From positions 143,607 through 207,606 of the forward strand of contig JAUNSO010000001.1 of assembly GCA_030539165.1 (NCBI GenBank): a stretch of DNA of 64,000 nt, given 5' to 3'. Below the pieces are notes generated by a model, which made no database searches, was not told where the DNA came from, and saw only the letters and a program-made list of their open reading frames with translations. The position numbers and the translations under genes were made by a program. The DNA comes from a bacterium (GTDB lineage Bacteria > Bacillota > Clostridia > Lachnospirales > Lachnospiraceae). This document shows, piece by piece, positions 43,925-53,156 of the stretch; the stretch's first letter is position 1, and each line of letters opens with the position of its first letter.

Positions 43925-45811
43925 TTACTGCTCAACATTTTTCAGGTTATATAAGCCTGCAATACCATATCCATCTGTGCAAAGCATAGGAGGAATGTTG
44001 TTTCCATCGTCTAACTGCGGATATCCTGTCCATACTGTCTCATTGACTGTGTGGAACATCTGCGGTTTATACATCGCTGTGAAGGAAGGTACATCTTCAA
44101 GGTAAATCTTCGATAATTCTGTATAGTATTCCTTGAGCTTAGCTGTATCTGTCTCATTCGGGATCTTCTTCAAAATTGCATCTGCTTCATCATTCATATA
44201 GTGACCATAGTTACCTGACCAGTTTACGTCAAGCTCTGCATATTCCTTTGAGAAGAAGTTTGCAGCTCTCAGATAAGGACAAGCAATTGCTGCACCTGGT
44301 GTCCAGAACATACCGATTTCAAACTTACAGGTTGTCATATCATCATAAAAAGTATTTGCATCCGGGAAATAAGTCTCGATCTCGATGCCGATATTCTTAC
44401 CTGCTGCTGCTACGATTTCCAGTGTTGCCTGCCAGTCTGACCATCCCTCGGGACATTCAGCCTTGTAGGACAGATTCTTGCCATCTATTTCACGGATTCC
44501 GTCTCCGTCTGTATCTACGATGCCTGCATCATCAAGGAGCTTATTTGCACCATCGATGTCATTTCCTTCAAACTGATATGGCTTTAATGCTTCATGATCC
44601 AGTAATGCCTGCTCTCCCTCTGTCGGATTCATGATAGAACGCGGAACATCCTTGAAAGTAGGTGACTGGTTGGACATAGCAGAGGATATGATCTGGTCAT
44701 AGTCTACTGCCCATGCAATTGCCTTACGTACATTGACATCATCAAGACCTGCTACCTCTACATTGTAGAATATAGTAGGCAGTGATGCACAGATTCCATA
44801 AGGAGCCTCATCTACGTATGTAGAGATTGGAAGGCCGTCCTCTTCCCACAGCTTCTGGACATCTGTAATGAACTGCTGGTCAATATCGACCTCGCCTGCT
44901 GCAAGTGCCACCTGGCATGCTGCATTGTCTGCAAAAATATTGTGGCAGATATACTTCGGTGCCGGCAGACCGCCCCACAGTGAAACGCCCCAGTAGTTAT
45001 CATCTCTCTCAAATACCACCTTCTGGTCATCATCATAGTAAGGATGATAAGGACCTGATGCTACGAGATCTTCCATCTTATCCTGTTTTACCTTATCAGC
45101 GTCTTCGCCGTTTCTCTCCTCTACCTTCTCCAGATAAGCCTTCTGCATAACATACAGGTCAGGAAGATATCCAAGAACCTTGAGCGGGTTAACAGCCTTG
45201 CCTGTATCGTCAAGCAGTGCCTTGAACACAACAGTTTCGTCATCTGCTGCTGTTACAGACTCGATGTAGCTGCCGTAATCATTTCCCTTAGAAGAGTTGT
45301 ACTTAATATGACAATCAAATGTATATGCAACGTCCTCTGCCGTTACAGGAGTACCATCACTCCACTTGGCATCCGGATTCATCGTTACGGTAAGCTCTGT
45401 CTGGTCGTCATTCCACTTATAATCCTTGCCCAGCAGTCCATACAGCTTGCCATCAAGCATGTTGTACATAAACAATGACTCATAGATCAGGATACGGGAT
45501 GCATCATTCTGTGTGATACCCATTGCATTATTAGAGTTTGCACTCATCGGATTCCAGTCATTGATGGAGCCCCACTGCTGTCCTGCAAAGTAAAGTGTCT
45601 CATTTCTTGGTGTAGAGCCTGCTTCATTAGAGGCTGTTTCCTCTGCTGCAGGTGTTGCCTCCTCAGTCGCTGCTTCCTCTTTGGCCGGTGCTGCTTCTTC
45701 ACCAGCCGGTGCAGCTGCCTGCTCAGCCTTGCCGCCACAAGCCGTCAGCATAGATACCGACATCGCGCCTACAAGAATGAGTGACAGGATCTTTTTGAAT
45801 CTCTTTTTCAT
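43925..45811 (-). CDS. Family 5 extracellular solute-binding lipoprotein
   Basis: 628-aa lipoprotein: signal peptide with lipobox SMLTACGG, an Ala/Glu-rich spacer (about 25-65), then the SBP_bac_5 body (WNPMSANSNNAMG, LTVTMNPDAKWSDGTPVTAEDVAYTF, VRKAIAWAVDYDQI). Family 5 proteins carry peptides but also oligosaccharides; the surrounding beta-glucosidase and GH30 genes favour a beta-linked oligosaccharide. Start at 45811 has GGAGGG upstream. First gene of the importer part, with its own promoter region. Confidence 0.92.
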   Translation of the reverse strand: MKKRFKKILSLILVGAMSVSMLTACGGKAEQAAAPAGEEAAPAKEEAATEEATPAAEETASNEAGSTPRNETLYFAGQQWGSINDWNPMSANSNNAMGITQNDASRILIYESLFMYNMLDGKLYGLLGKDYKWNDDQTELTVTMNPDAKWSDGTPVTAEDVAYTFDCHIKYNSSKGNDYGSYIESVTAADDETVVFKALLDDTGKAVNPLKVLGYLPDLYVMQKAYLEKVEERNGEDADKVKQDKMEDLVASGPYHPYYDDDQKVVFERDDNYWGVSLWGGLPAPKYICHNIFADNAACQVALAAGEVDIDQQFITDVQKLWEEDGLPISTYVDEAPYGICASLPTIFYNVEVAGLDDVNVRKAIAWAVDYDQIISSAMSNQSPTFKDVPRSIMNPTEGEQALLDHEALKPYQFEGNDIDGANKLLDDAGIVDTDGDGIREIDGKNLSYKAECPEGWSDWQATLEIVAAAGKNIGIEIETYFPDANTFYDDMTTCKFEIGMFWTPGAAIACPYLRAANFFSKEYAELDVNWSGNYGHYMNDEADAILKKIPNETDTAKLKEYYTELSKIYLEDVPSFTAMYKPQMFHTVNETVWTGYPQLDDGNNIPPMLCTDGYGIAGLYNLKNVEQ

Positions 45812-45845
45812 TTCTTTTTCCCTCCATGTATAGTTGGTTTGTTTT

Positions 45846-45899
45846 GGCGGCTTCTTTTCATATAAAAAGAAAGCAGCCACCCTTTACATGCTCATTATA
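45846..45899 (-). promoter_or_regulatory. Promoter -10 and hairpin before the binding-protein gene
   Basis: A perfect TATAAT lies at 45894-45899 on the minus strand with only a weak -35. Downstream, in the leader, GGTGGCTGC-TTTCTTTT and AAAAGAAGC-CGCC (about 45846-45881) can form a long imperfect hairpin. Confidence 0.45.
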
Positions 45900-45945
45900 G
45901 GTGTCCGCTTTCTCTAAAAAAGTATCTTATTTTTTGTTTTTGGTG

Positions 45946-48177
45946 TTATTTTTGTGATTGCAGTTCGAATCTGATTTCATTCTGAGTTGCGCTGTCGCCT
46001 CCGATAAACAGTGCAAATTCTCCCGGTTCACTGACATAATCCATATGAATGTCATAGAATCTCAGCATATCCTCTGTAATCTTAAATGTCACCTGCTTTT
46101 CTTCTCCCGGTTCCAGTGTAATGCGTTCAAAGCCCTTGAGTCTTCTTGTCGGTCTGACAGTCGAGCCCTTCAGATCCCGCAGATATAGCTGTACGGTTTC
46201 CGTTCCCGTTCTCTTGCCTGTATTGGTAACAGTCACGCTGACATGAAGCTCGTCCTCCATACTCATAACCTGCTGATCCAGTTCAGGCTTGGAATAAGAA
46301 AAGCTGGTATAGGTCAGTCCATATCCAAACGGATATAACGGCTCGTTTGGAATGTCCTGATAAACCGCCTGAAACCTGTTCGTACGATTTCCATTAAATG
46401 GTCTTCCTGATGTATATCCACCATAATAAACCGGAACCTGGCCGACACTGTACGGCATAGTCATGGATAACTTCGCACTCGGTGACTGCATCCCAAACAA
46501 AAGATCTGCTATGGCACTGCCGCCTTCACTTCCGGGAAACCATGCATATAAAACAGCCTTGGAACAGTCTGCGATCTCGCGAAGATCCAGTGGTCTGCCT
46601 GCAAATACAATTGTAATGATATTCTGGTTGACCTTTGCGATCTCCCTGAGCAAATGCATCTGACATTCAGGTATCGTGATATCGGCGCGTGAGCCTCCCT
46701 CTCCCGAATGATAGGCATGCTCACCAAGTGCCATCACAACGGTGTCTGCTCCCTTGGCTGCATGAACTGCTTCCTGCAGCAGATCTTCGTTTGAACGCTC
46801 ACGATACTGCTTTACCAGTCCCTTAAACCCATACAGCTTCTCATCCTCATCCAGCAAAGAGCTTCCTGCGTAGAAAACAATCTGGTCATTATCATAGCCT
46901 GCTTCCTCGATGCCTTCCTTGATGGTTACTGTATCTGCATCTGTTCCCTGCAGTGACCACGCTCCATAAAGTCTGCCTTCTTCACCATAGGGTCCGATCA
47001 CGGCAATCTTTCCTGCTGTTTCCTGTATGGGCAGGATATCATTTTCATTTTTGAGAAGTACCATCGTATCTGCTGCAGCCTTTCTTGCCAGCCTTCTGTG
47101 CTCCTCACATAAACACAGTTCCGCTGCCTTGTTGTCATCTGCATCTTTATATGGATTTTCAAATAACCCCAGTTGATTCTTTAACTCCAGTATTCTCATA
47201 ACAGCTTCATCAATCTGCTGTTCTTTCAATTGTCCGTTTTCTACAAGCTCCTGCAGATGATTGATATAGCATCCTGTTACCATATCCATATCTACACCTG
47301 CCTCCATGGCAAGTCTGGCAGCTTCCTTTCTATCCTCTGCAATACCATGACTGACCAGTTCTTCGATGGCTGCCCAATCTGATATCAGTACACCCTCAAA
47401 GCCCATTTCTCCCCTCAGGATATCCTGCATCAGCCACTTGTTGCCGGTCGCCGGTATATGATCCAGCGTATTAAAGGAAGTCATAACCATAGCACTACCT
47501 GCATCAATTCCTTTCTTGTAAGCCGGCAGATAGTCCTCTCTCAGTGTGCGTTCTGATAGTTCTACATTATTATACTCTCTGCCTGCCTCCGGAGCTCCAT
47601 AGGCTGCAAAATGCTTGATACAGGCTGATATATGACCAAACTGATCCAGCTTTTCTCCGCTGCGATCCCCTTGATAGCCTTCTACCATAGCTTCTGACAT
47701 CAGACCATTCAAATAGGTATCTTCTCCCGTAGATTCCATGACTCTGCCCCACCTTGCATCTCTCACGAGATCCACCATAGGTGAAAATGTCACATGCAGA
47801 CCTGATACAGCTGCCTCTGTCGCTGACACTGACGCACACTTTTTCACCAGCTCAGGCTGAAAGCTGCAGCCCTGTGCCAACGGGATTGGAAAGATCGTCT
47901 TATATCCATTGATAATATCTGCCATAAACAGCAGCGGGATATGATGCGGCTGTTTCTTCATAGCGGTTTCCTGAATGGATTTGATCTGCTCCGCCCCAAA
48001 AACGCTCAAAACAGAGCCGGCTTCATTGATCTGCTTCTCGCCGATGCCAAGCTGCATTGCCGGTCCTGTCAGAACCGCCTCATCTTCATAAAAGCTGTTG
48101 GATAACTGGAGCAGCTGTCCGATCTTTTCCTCCAGACTCATATCCTCCAGTAAATTTTTTAACTGTTGTTGATTCAT
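45946..48177 (-). CDS. Glycoside hydrolase family 3 beta-glucosidase
   Basis: 743-aa cytosolic GH3 glycosidase, no signal peptide. The (alpha/beta)8 domain (1-~320) carries ARWGRVMESTGEDTYL, KHFAAYGAPEAGREYN and the nucleophile Asp in GVLISDWAAIEEL; the alpha/beta sandwich follows (MVLLKNENDILPI) and a fibronectin-III-like C-terminus (YTSFSYSKPELD, VTNTGKRTGTETVQLYL). It should trim imported oligosaccharides from the non-reducing end. It overlaps the response-regulator gene by 4 bases, placing it under that two-component system's transcript. Confidence 0.94.
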   Translation of the reverse strand: MNQQQLKNLLEDMSLEEKIGQLLQLSNSFYEDEAVLTGPAMQLGIGEKQINEAGSVLSVFGAEQIKSIQETAMKKQPHHIPLLFMADIINGYKTIFPIPLAQGCSFQPELVKKCASVSATEAAVSGLHVTFSPMVDLVRDARWGRVMESTGEDTYLNGLMSEAMVEGYQGDRSGEKLDQFGHISACIKHFAAYGAPEAGREYNNVELSERTLREDYLPAYKKGIDAGSAMVMTSFNTLDHIPATGNKWLMQDILRGEMGFEGVLISDWAAIEELVSHGIAEDRKEAARLAMEAGVDMDMVTGCYINHLQELVENGQLKEQQIDEAVMRILELKNQLGLFENPYKDADDNKAAELCLCEEHRRLARKAAADTMVLLKNENDILPIQETAGKIAVIGPYGEEGRLYGAWSLQGTDADTVTIKEGIEEAGYDNDQIVFYAGSSLLDEDEKLYGFKGLVKQYRERSNEDLLQEAVHAAKGADTVVMALGEHAYHSGEGGSRADITIPECQMHLLREIAKVNQNIITIVFAGRPLDLREIADCSKAVLYAWFPGSEGGSAIADLLFGMQSPSAKLSMTMPYSVGQVPVYYGGYTSGRPFNGNRTNRFQAVYQDIPNEPLYPFGYGLTYTSFSYSKPELDQQVMSMEDELHVSVTVTNTGKRTGTETVQLYLRDLKGSTVRPTRRLKGFERITLEPGEEKQVTFKITEDMLRFYDIHMDYVSEPGEFALFIGGDSATQNEIRFELQSQK

Positions 48178-49625
48178 CGTGTACCTTCCTTTCTGCCTAA
48201 CTGTATATTTTTTCTGTATTCACTTGGTGTCACACCATAGATACTCTTAAAGGTCTTCATAAAATGTTTTTCATTCTCATAACCGACTAATGTACTGATC
48301 TCTATCACTTTTTTATCGGTTTCATCCAGTAGCTTTTTCGCCTCTTTCAGTCGAAGTTCTTTTAGGTAATTTACAAAATTCTGTCCTGTATATTCTTTAA
48401 ACGTCAGAGAGAATACGGAGTAATTCATTGAAACATCATTGGACACCATCGCCATATTGATATCCTCATGGTAGTGCCTGTTGATATACTCCAGCGCCTG
48501 TTCTATCTTCAGGCGGTTACGGTAATCATCATACTCATGATCCATCTTCTGATTGATTGCCGCCATAATGCGTCCCAATGCTTCATAATATTCGTCAATC
48601 GTTGTATAATAATACACATTGATCAGACTGTCAATATGCAAACCTTCTGTCTCAATGACACCTGCGTAGGTTGTTTTAATCTTTTCTATGATCTGCTTCA
48701 TCGCATCCTTGAACTGATATGCACTGACTTCGCTTCTCTTCGTTCGCTGGATCAGATTAACGAGAAATCTGTCGGCATCATCCAGTCGTGCAGTTCCCAG
48801 GATCTGGATAAATCTGCTGATGTCACCGGCAGACACAGCACTTTCATGAGACTCTTCAAAATAGTTCTTCCTTTGCATGCAAAAGTGCCGTTCACGCAGG
48901 GCTGATGCCTCATCATAGGCCTGATACATTTCTCCCAGCCCATTGTGAACACTGCTCACACCTACAACATAATCCCCCATATATTCTTCGATCAGCTCCG
49001 TAGCATACTCCGGTCTGATGAACATCACATTATGATCTCCTATATTGGAGTAAAAGCTGGCCTTCTGACCGATTGTGCGATAGTTTGTATGATAGTTCGT
49101 ACATACCATGACATATTCTGTCCTGCCGATGCAGTCTGCCACCTGTTCCTGCAGCAGCTGCAGTTCTGCCGGCTTCGCATCCTGACTCAGCAACGCATAT
49201 CTTACCTTTTCATAGAGCAATTTCACATGTTCTTTATTTTGTATCTTTTCTTCCTGTATTTCATCCTCCATCTGCTTCATGATGTTCGAGATATCTTCCC
49301 GGTTGATCGGCTTCAGCAGATATTCTCTCGCCCCGCACCTGAGCAGTTCTACCGCATAAGAAAAATCATCATATCCACTGATCACAACAACACGAGGCAC
49401 CTGCGGCAGTCTCTGTATCTCTTTGACCAGTGTGATTCCATCCATCTTCGGCATCCGGATATCTGTGATCATAACATCAATCCCGCCTTCTTTTATGATA
49501 TCATATGCTTCCTGACCGTTTTTACATTCTATGATTTCCTCTATCGGAACTCCTGTACGTGAAACGATGGCTTTGATTCCCTGCCGTATCATTTTTTCAT
49601 CTTCTGCAATCAATACTTTATTCAT
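48174..49625 (-). CDS. YesN-type response regulator, receiver plus AraC HTH
   Basis: 483-aa regulator. Receiver domain 1-125 with acidic pair AEDEK, phosphoacceptor Asp in MITDIRMPKMDG and Lys in YLLKPINRED; a long helical middle; AraC double helix-turn-helix at about 375-475 (YHEDINMAMVSNDVSMNYSVFSLTFKEYTG and LVGYENEKHFMKTFKSIYGVTPSEYR). It overlaps both neighbours (kinase and beta-glucosidase). Likely activates this carbohydrate locus. Confidence 0.94.
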   Translation of the reverse strand: MNKVLIAEDEKMIRQGIKAIVSRTGVPIEEIIECKNGQEAYDIIKEGGIDVMITDIRMPKMDGITLVKEIQRLPQVPRVVVISGYDDFSYAVELLRCGAREYLLKPINREDISNIMKQMEDEIQEEKIQNKEHVKLLYEKVRYALLSQDAKPAELQLLQEQVADCIGRTEYVMVCTNYHTNYRTIGQKASFYSNIGDHNVMFIRPEYATELIEEYMGDYVVGVSSVHNGLGEMYQAYDEASALRERHFCMQRKNYFEESHESAVSAGDISRFIQILGTARLDDADRFLVNLIQRTKRSEVSAYQFKDAMKQIIEKIKTTYAGVIETEGLHIDSLINVYYYTTIDEYYEALGRIMAAINQKMDHEYDDYRNRLKIEQALEYINRHYHEDINMAMVSNDVSMNYSVFSLTFKEYTGQNFVNYLKELRLKEAKKLLDETDKKVIEISTLVGYENEKHFMKTFKSIYGVTPSEYRKNIQLGRKEGTR

Positions 49626-51444
49626 CGCTTCGTCTCTCCTTTACAAATGGAATTTTCACTGCAACCTGTGTATATTTTCCCGCCTCGGATGCAATCGTCA
49701 GTCCATAATCCTTGCCAAAGCTGATCCTGATGCGATCCTGTACATTCTTCAGTCCGATTCCATTACCGGCTCCTCCCGAGGCTTCTATTTCGCCATTGAT
49801 CTTTTTCTGCAGCTCTTCCACCTGTACGTCAGACATACCACAGCCGGAGTCCGTGATCTTAATGCTGCAGCTGTATGTGCCGTCCGGTTCTTCCTCTATG
49901 AAACCTTTCATATAGATATTGGTATCCTCTGCGATTTCTTCGATTCCATGGTAGATGGCATTCTCTATAATCGGCTGCAGAGACATTTTCGGTATTTCCT
50001 GTTTTAAGATCTCATCCGGCAGATTCAGACTCAAAAAGATTTCATAATCAAACCGCAGATTGATCAGGGCAAGATAATTCTTGATATAGTCAACTTCCTC
50101 TTCCACCGTTACAGATTGTGAGTTCCAGCGCATACTGTATCTTAACAGCTTGCCTAACGATGTGACTGCATCTGATATTTCATACTTTTCATCTATCTCT
50201 GCCATCATTTTGATGGATTCCAGTACATTATAGATAAAATGTGCATTGATCTGATTCTGCAGGGCACGGATCTGGGAATCCTTCATCAGAATCTCTCTCT
50301 TTACATTCTCATCCATCAGTTTCCGGATCTGATCGAGCATTTCATTGAGTTCTTTTCCAAGCACACCAAACTCATCCTTACCGCAGTTTGGTATTCTGAT
50401 CTCCATATCTCCATGCTGTACTTCGTGCACAACATCCGTAATGGCATAGAATTGATGCAATATCTTTTTTACAATATGATGAAACGCCCATGTCAGCGCT
50501 GCCAGTATCAAAGCCAGTAACAGCAAGAAATAATTTCGATAGCCGGACAGTTGTTTCTCTGCCGGTTCCATAGACACCAGCTTGATCAGATAGCCATCGA
50601 GCACCTTTACATATTCGTATCCAACGACCAGCTTTTCATGATTGATCGTCATCAGTCTGCAGTCTGCATCCGTGGCTTCTCCGACGATCTGTGCATAGGC
50701 ACTTTTTTCATACTCCAGCCATTTTTTATCTTCCTCTGCATTATGATAAAAGATACCGTTCTGATCTACAAAACAGGTCGACTCGTTGAGGTCTGTCGTA
50801 TAAATATCAGGGAACATCGTCTGCATTGTCGTTGCGACCTCAGCCACAGCGTAGGTTCCCTCTTCATAATCTGTCAGTGTGGTTACAAGTGACACGATAT
50901 GATCTGTGGAATTCAGTACATACTCCGGAAACAATGTATCTGTATAGTCAAAATGCCAGACTCCTGATTCGATCTCTGCCTCTTTGGCCCAGGTCAGCTG
51001 ATGCATACGATCACTGTTATATAATAACGGCATCATTTCCTTCATGGTATCCGAGTCTACATAGATCCTGATCTGATACAGATACGGATTGGAGTTTACG
51101 ATCTTCTCGATACCATTGATTTCTGTATGATAAAAATTCAATAATTCCTTTACATCAAATGAATCATTCAGATAAAATCGAAGCAGATAATCATTCAATA
51201 CCTGATTGCTTTCAATCACCTGTGTAGACAGACTGCACATCTCCACATTCTGTTCTATGGTTCTTCTGCTCTTTTGAAGATCATATTCTACGTTGCGGAC
51301 AGCCTCTTCTTTCGCATTGTCACTGATGGTCTGGAACAACAGCATCATAAAAAAGCCCATCGGTATGATCAGTGTAATCAGTATGAGCAGGGTCAGCTTC
51401 TGATTTAGTTTCATGGCGGAAAGTCTTTCTCTCCAGTTTTTCAT
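49618..51444 (-). CDS. YesM-type sensor histidine kinase
   Basis: 608-aa membrane kinase: helix at about 20-40, large extracellular sensor, second helix near 300-320 (YFLLLLALILAALTWAFHHI), HAMP, then the His_kinase region. The phosphoacceptor motif reads NAHFIYNVLESI where most relatives have NPHFLYN. ATP-binding motifs DSGCGMS and GIGLKNVQDRI are intact. Its start overlaps the stop of the solute-binding lipoprotein gene by ATGA, suggesting ligand sensing through that protein. Confidence 0.93.
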   Translation of the reverse strand: MKNWRERLSAMKLNQKLTLLILITLIIPMGFFMMLLFQTISDNAKEEAVRNVEYDLQKSRRTIEQNVEMCSLSTQVIESNQVLNDYLLRFYLNDSFDVKELLNFYHTEINGIEKIVNSNPYLYQIRIYVDSDTMKEMMPLLYNSDRMHQLTWAKEAEIESGVWHFDYTDTLFPEYVLNSTDHIVSLVTTLTDYEEGTYAVAEVATTMQTMFPDIYTTDLNESTCFVDQNGIFYHNAEEDKKWLEYEKSAYAQIVGEATDADCRLMTINHEKLVVGYEYVKVLDGYLIKLVSMEPAEKQLSGYRNYFLLLLALILAALTWAFHHIVKKILHQFYAITDVVHEVQHGDMEIRIPNCGKDEFGVLGKELNEMLDQIRKLMDENVKREILMKDSQIRALQNQINAHFIYNVLESIKMMAEIDEKYEISDAVTSLGKLLRYSMRWNSQSVTVEEEVDYIKNYLALINLRFDYEIFLSLNLPDEILKQEIPKMSLQPIIENAIYHGIEEIAEDTNIYMKGFIEEEPDGTYSCSIKITDSGCGMSDVQVEELQKKINGEIEASGGAGNGIGLKNVQDRIRISFGKDYGLTIASEAGKYTQVAVKIPFVKERRSDE

Positions 51445-53117
51445 TTTATCTGTTCTGCTCCAAGCTTATCCTTTGCTTCCTTCATCAGTTCTGTTCTCAT
51501 ATCCATGACGGTTCTGACGCCCCATCTGATTCTGTCCTGACAGTACGTACTCCACAGTTTGTCAAACTCTTCTTCCGTATCTGTCAGCAACAGCTGCGGA
51601 AGCAGTCTACCCCACTCTGCATCTATCTTCGCCTGTATTTTAGCCGCATCTGTTCCTGTCGGCAAAGTGGTTTCATATACCGAAATATCTGTCACATATG
51701 GATAAGTCCACATCTCCATCTGTCCTAGAGGCTCCGGCAGTGTCTGATACCAGTCAAGTGCCATGACATTGTCCATTAACATCCAGTATGCAGCATCGGC
51801 ACCATATTGCTCATCAAATCTGACTCTGTCAGTATTCAGCAGCTCCTTTACATCTGTATGCATGGTTTCCACGCCATCCTGATAATCCCACGTCTCTCCT
51901 TCTACGCCTAGCCAGATCATTTCCTGTCCATGTCGGCTCATCATATAAGAGAAAAGCTCCAGTGCACGATCGGGTCTTTCACAATTTTTTGAGATCAGCG
52001 TCACCGTCCATCCGTTAATTCCTGTTCCGGGCAGCCGGTAGTCATCTCCTGCAGAATTTTTGGGTCCGTCAACAGCGATATAGATCTGATCAGGGTGTTC
52101 ATGGTACAGGATTTTCTCCTGTGTTGCCAGATCTGTCCTCTGAAACAGCATACAGAAATAGCGGCCCTTCACGATCTTTTCTTCCATTTGTGCACGTTTG
52201 TCTATAAATATATCCTCTGCCAGATACCCTTCCTCTCCCAGTTCACGGAATGCTTTCAGCCATCTGACTAACTCTGGATCTACTGAGCGGTCATAATATA
52301 CTCCGTTTTTTTCATACGGGATTGCCAGAAAGTTTGGTAAGTAATCATCAAGAGAAGTATTTCCCTCTGAGGTAAACTCTGTCAGGCCAACCGGTATCAT
52401 CGGCTCTCCATCAATCATCGGATACATCCCAGCCGCTTTTCTGACTGCATCCTGAAACCCCTCCGGTGTCGTCATATCCGGGCTGCCGATGGCTTCATAG
52501 ATATCCTTCCTGACTAAGAACGTCTGATTGGATGCAATGTTGTCATGCTCCTCCAGATCTTTGGGAGAATAGGAGCTGTTTGGATATGCATAAATATGGC
52601 CATCCTTTTTTGTGAACCAGTCAACCGTAGACGGATCAGCAACCTGATACCAATAGGGATCATAAGTAGCTGCCAGCTCATCCAAGGCATATACCATCCC
52701 CTTATCAATCATTTCACCGACCTGTGGGTCTGACCAGTCCAGTGTAATCACATCCGGAAGTGTATCTGATGCCATTAAAGAATTTAATTTTTCACTTTCA
52801 TTTCCCGCCGGTGTGATAAAATTGACATCCACTCCGGTCTCTTTTGTAATCGTATCAGATACCAGATTTCCGCCCCACGTAGTGGTAAACCATGAGAAAT
52901 TAATATACCAGTCCAATGTAACCTGATCCTTTGCATGGAGCTCCCATGCAGGTGTGACATCCATGGACTGTATCTCACGCACCCTGTCTCCTGGCAGACT
53001 GCTCTGAAAGGCTACCTGTCTGACTTCCTGTCTGGCATTGTCTGTCCCCGTACAGCCTGTACAGATGGTGATCAAAAGCATGGCTAAAAAGAGTTTGACA
53101 CATGGATACTTCCGCAT
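51441..53117 (-). CDS. Orphan family 1 solute-binding lipoprotein
   Basis: 558-aa exported lipoprotein: MRKYPCVKLFLAMLLITIC followed by TGC at the lipidation site. The body has the SBP_bac_1 pattern seen for oligosaccharides (INFSWFTTTWGGN, TLPDVITLDWSDPQ, NCERPDRALELFSYMMS). No MalF/MalG-like permeases are present in the window. Translationally coupled to the sensor kinase, it more likely serves as an external sugar sensor or works with a distant transporter. Start at 53117 follows GGAGGATC. Confidence 0.88.
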   Translation of the reverse strand: MRKYPCVKLFLAMLLITICTGCTGTDNARQEVRQVAFQSSLPGDRVREIQSMDVTPAWELHAKDQVTLDWYINFSWFTTTWGGNLVSDTITKETGVDVNFITPAGNESEKLNSLMASDTLPDVITLDWSDPQVGEMIDKGMVYALDELAATYDPYWYQVADPSTVDWFTKKDGHIYAYPNSSYSPKDLEEHDNIASNQTFLVRKDIYEAIGSPDMTTPEGFQDAVRKAAGMYPMIDGEPMIPVGLTEFTSEGNTSLDDYLPNFLAIPYEKNGVYYDRSVDPELVRWLKAFRELGEEGYLAEDIFIDKRAQMEEKIVKGRYFCMLFQRTDLATQEKILYHEHPDQIYIAVDGPKNSAGDDYRLPGTGINGWTVTLISKNCERPDRALELFSYMMSRHGQEMIWLGVEGETWDYQDGVETMHTDVKELLNTDRVRFDEQYGADAAYWMLMDNVMALDWYQTLPEPLGQMEMWTYPYVTDISVYETTLPTGTDAAKIQAKIDAEWGRLLPQLLLTDTEEEFDKLWSTYCQDRIRWGVRTVMDMRTELMKEAKDKLGAEQIK

Positions 53118-53156
53118 TCGGATCCTCCGTTTTCTCGTCATTGTTCTGATTTCATT

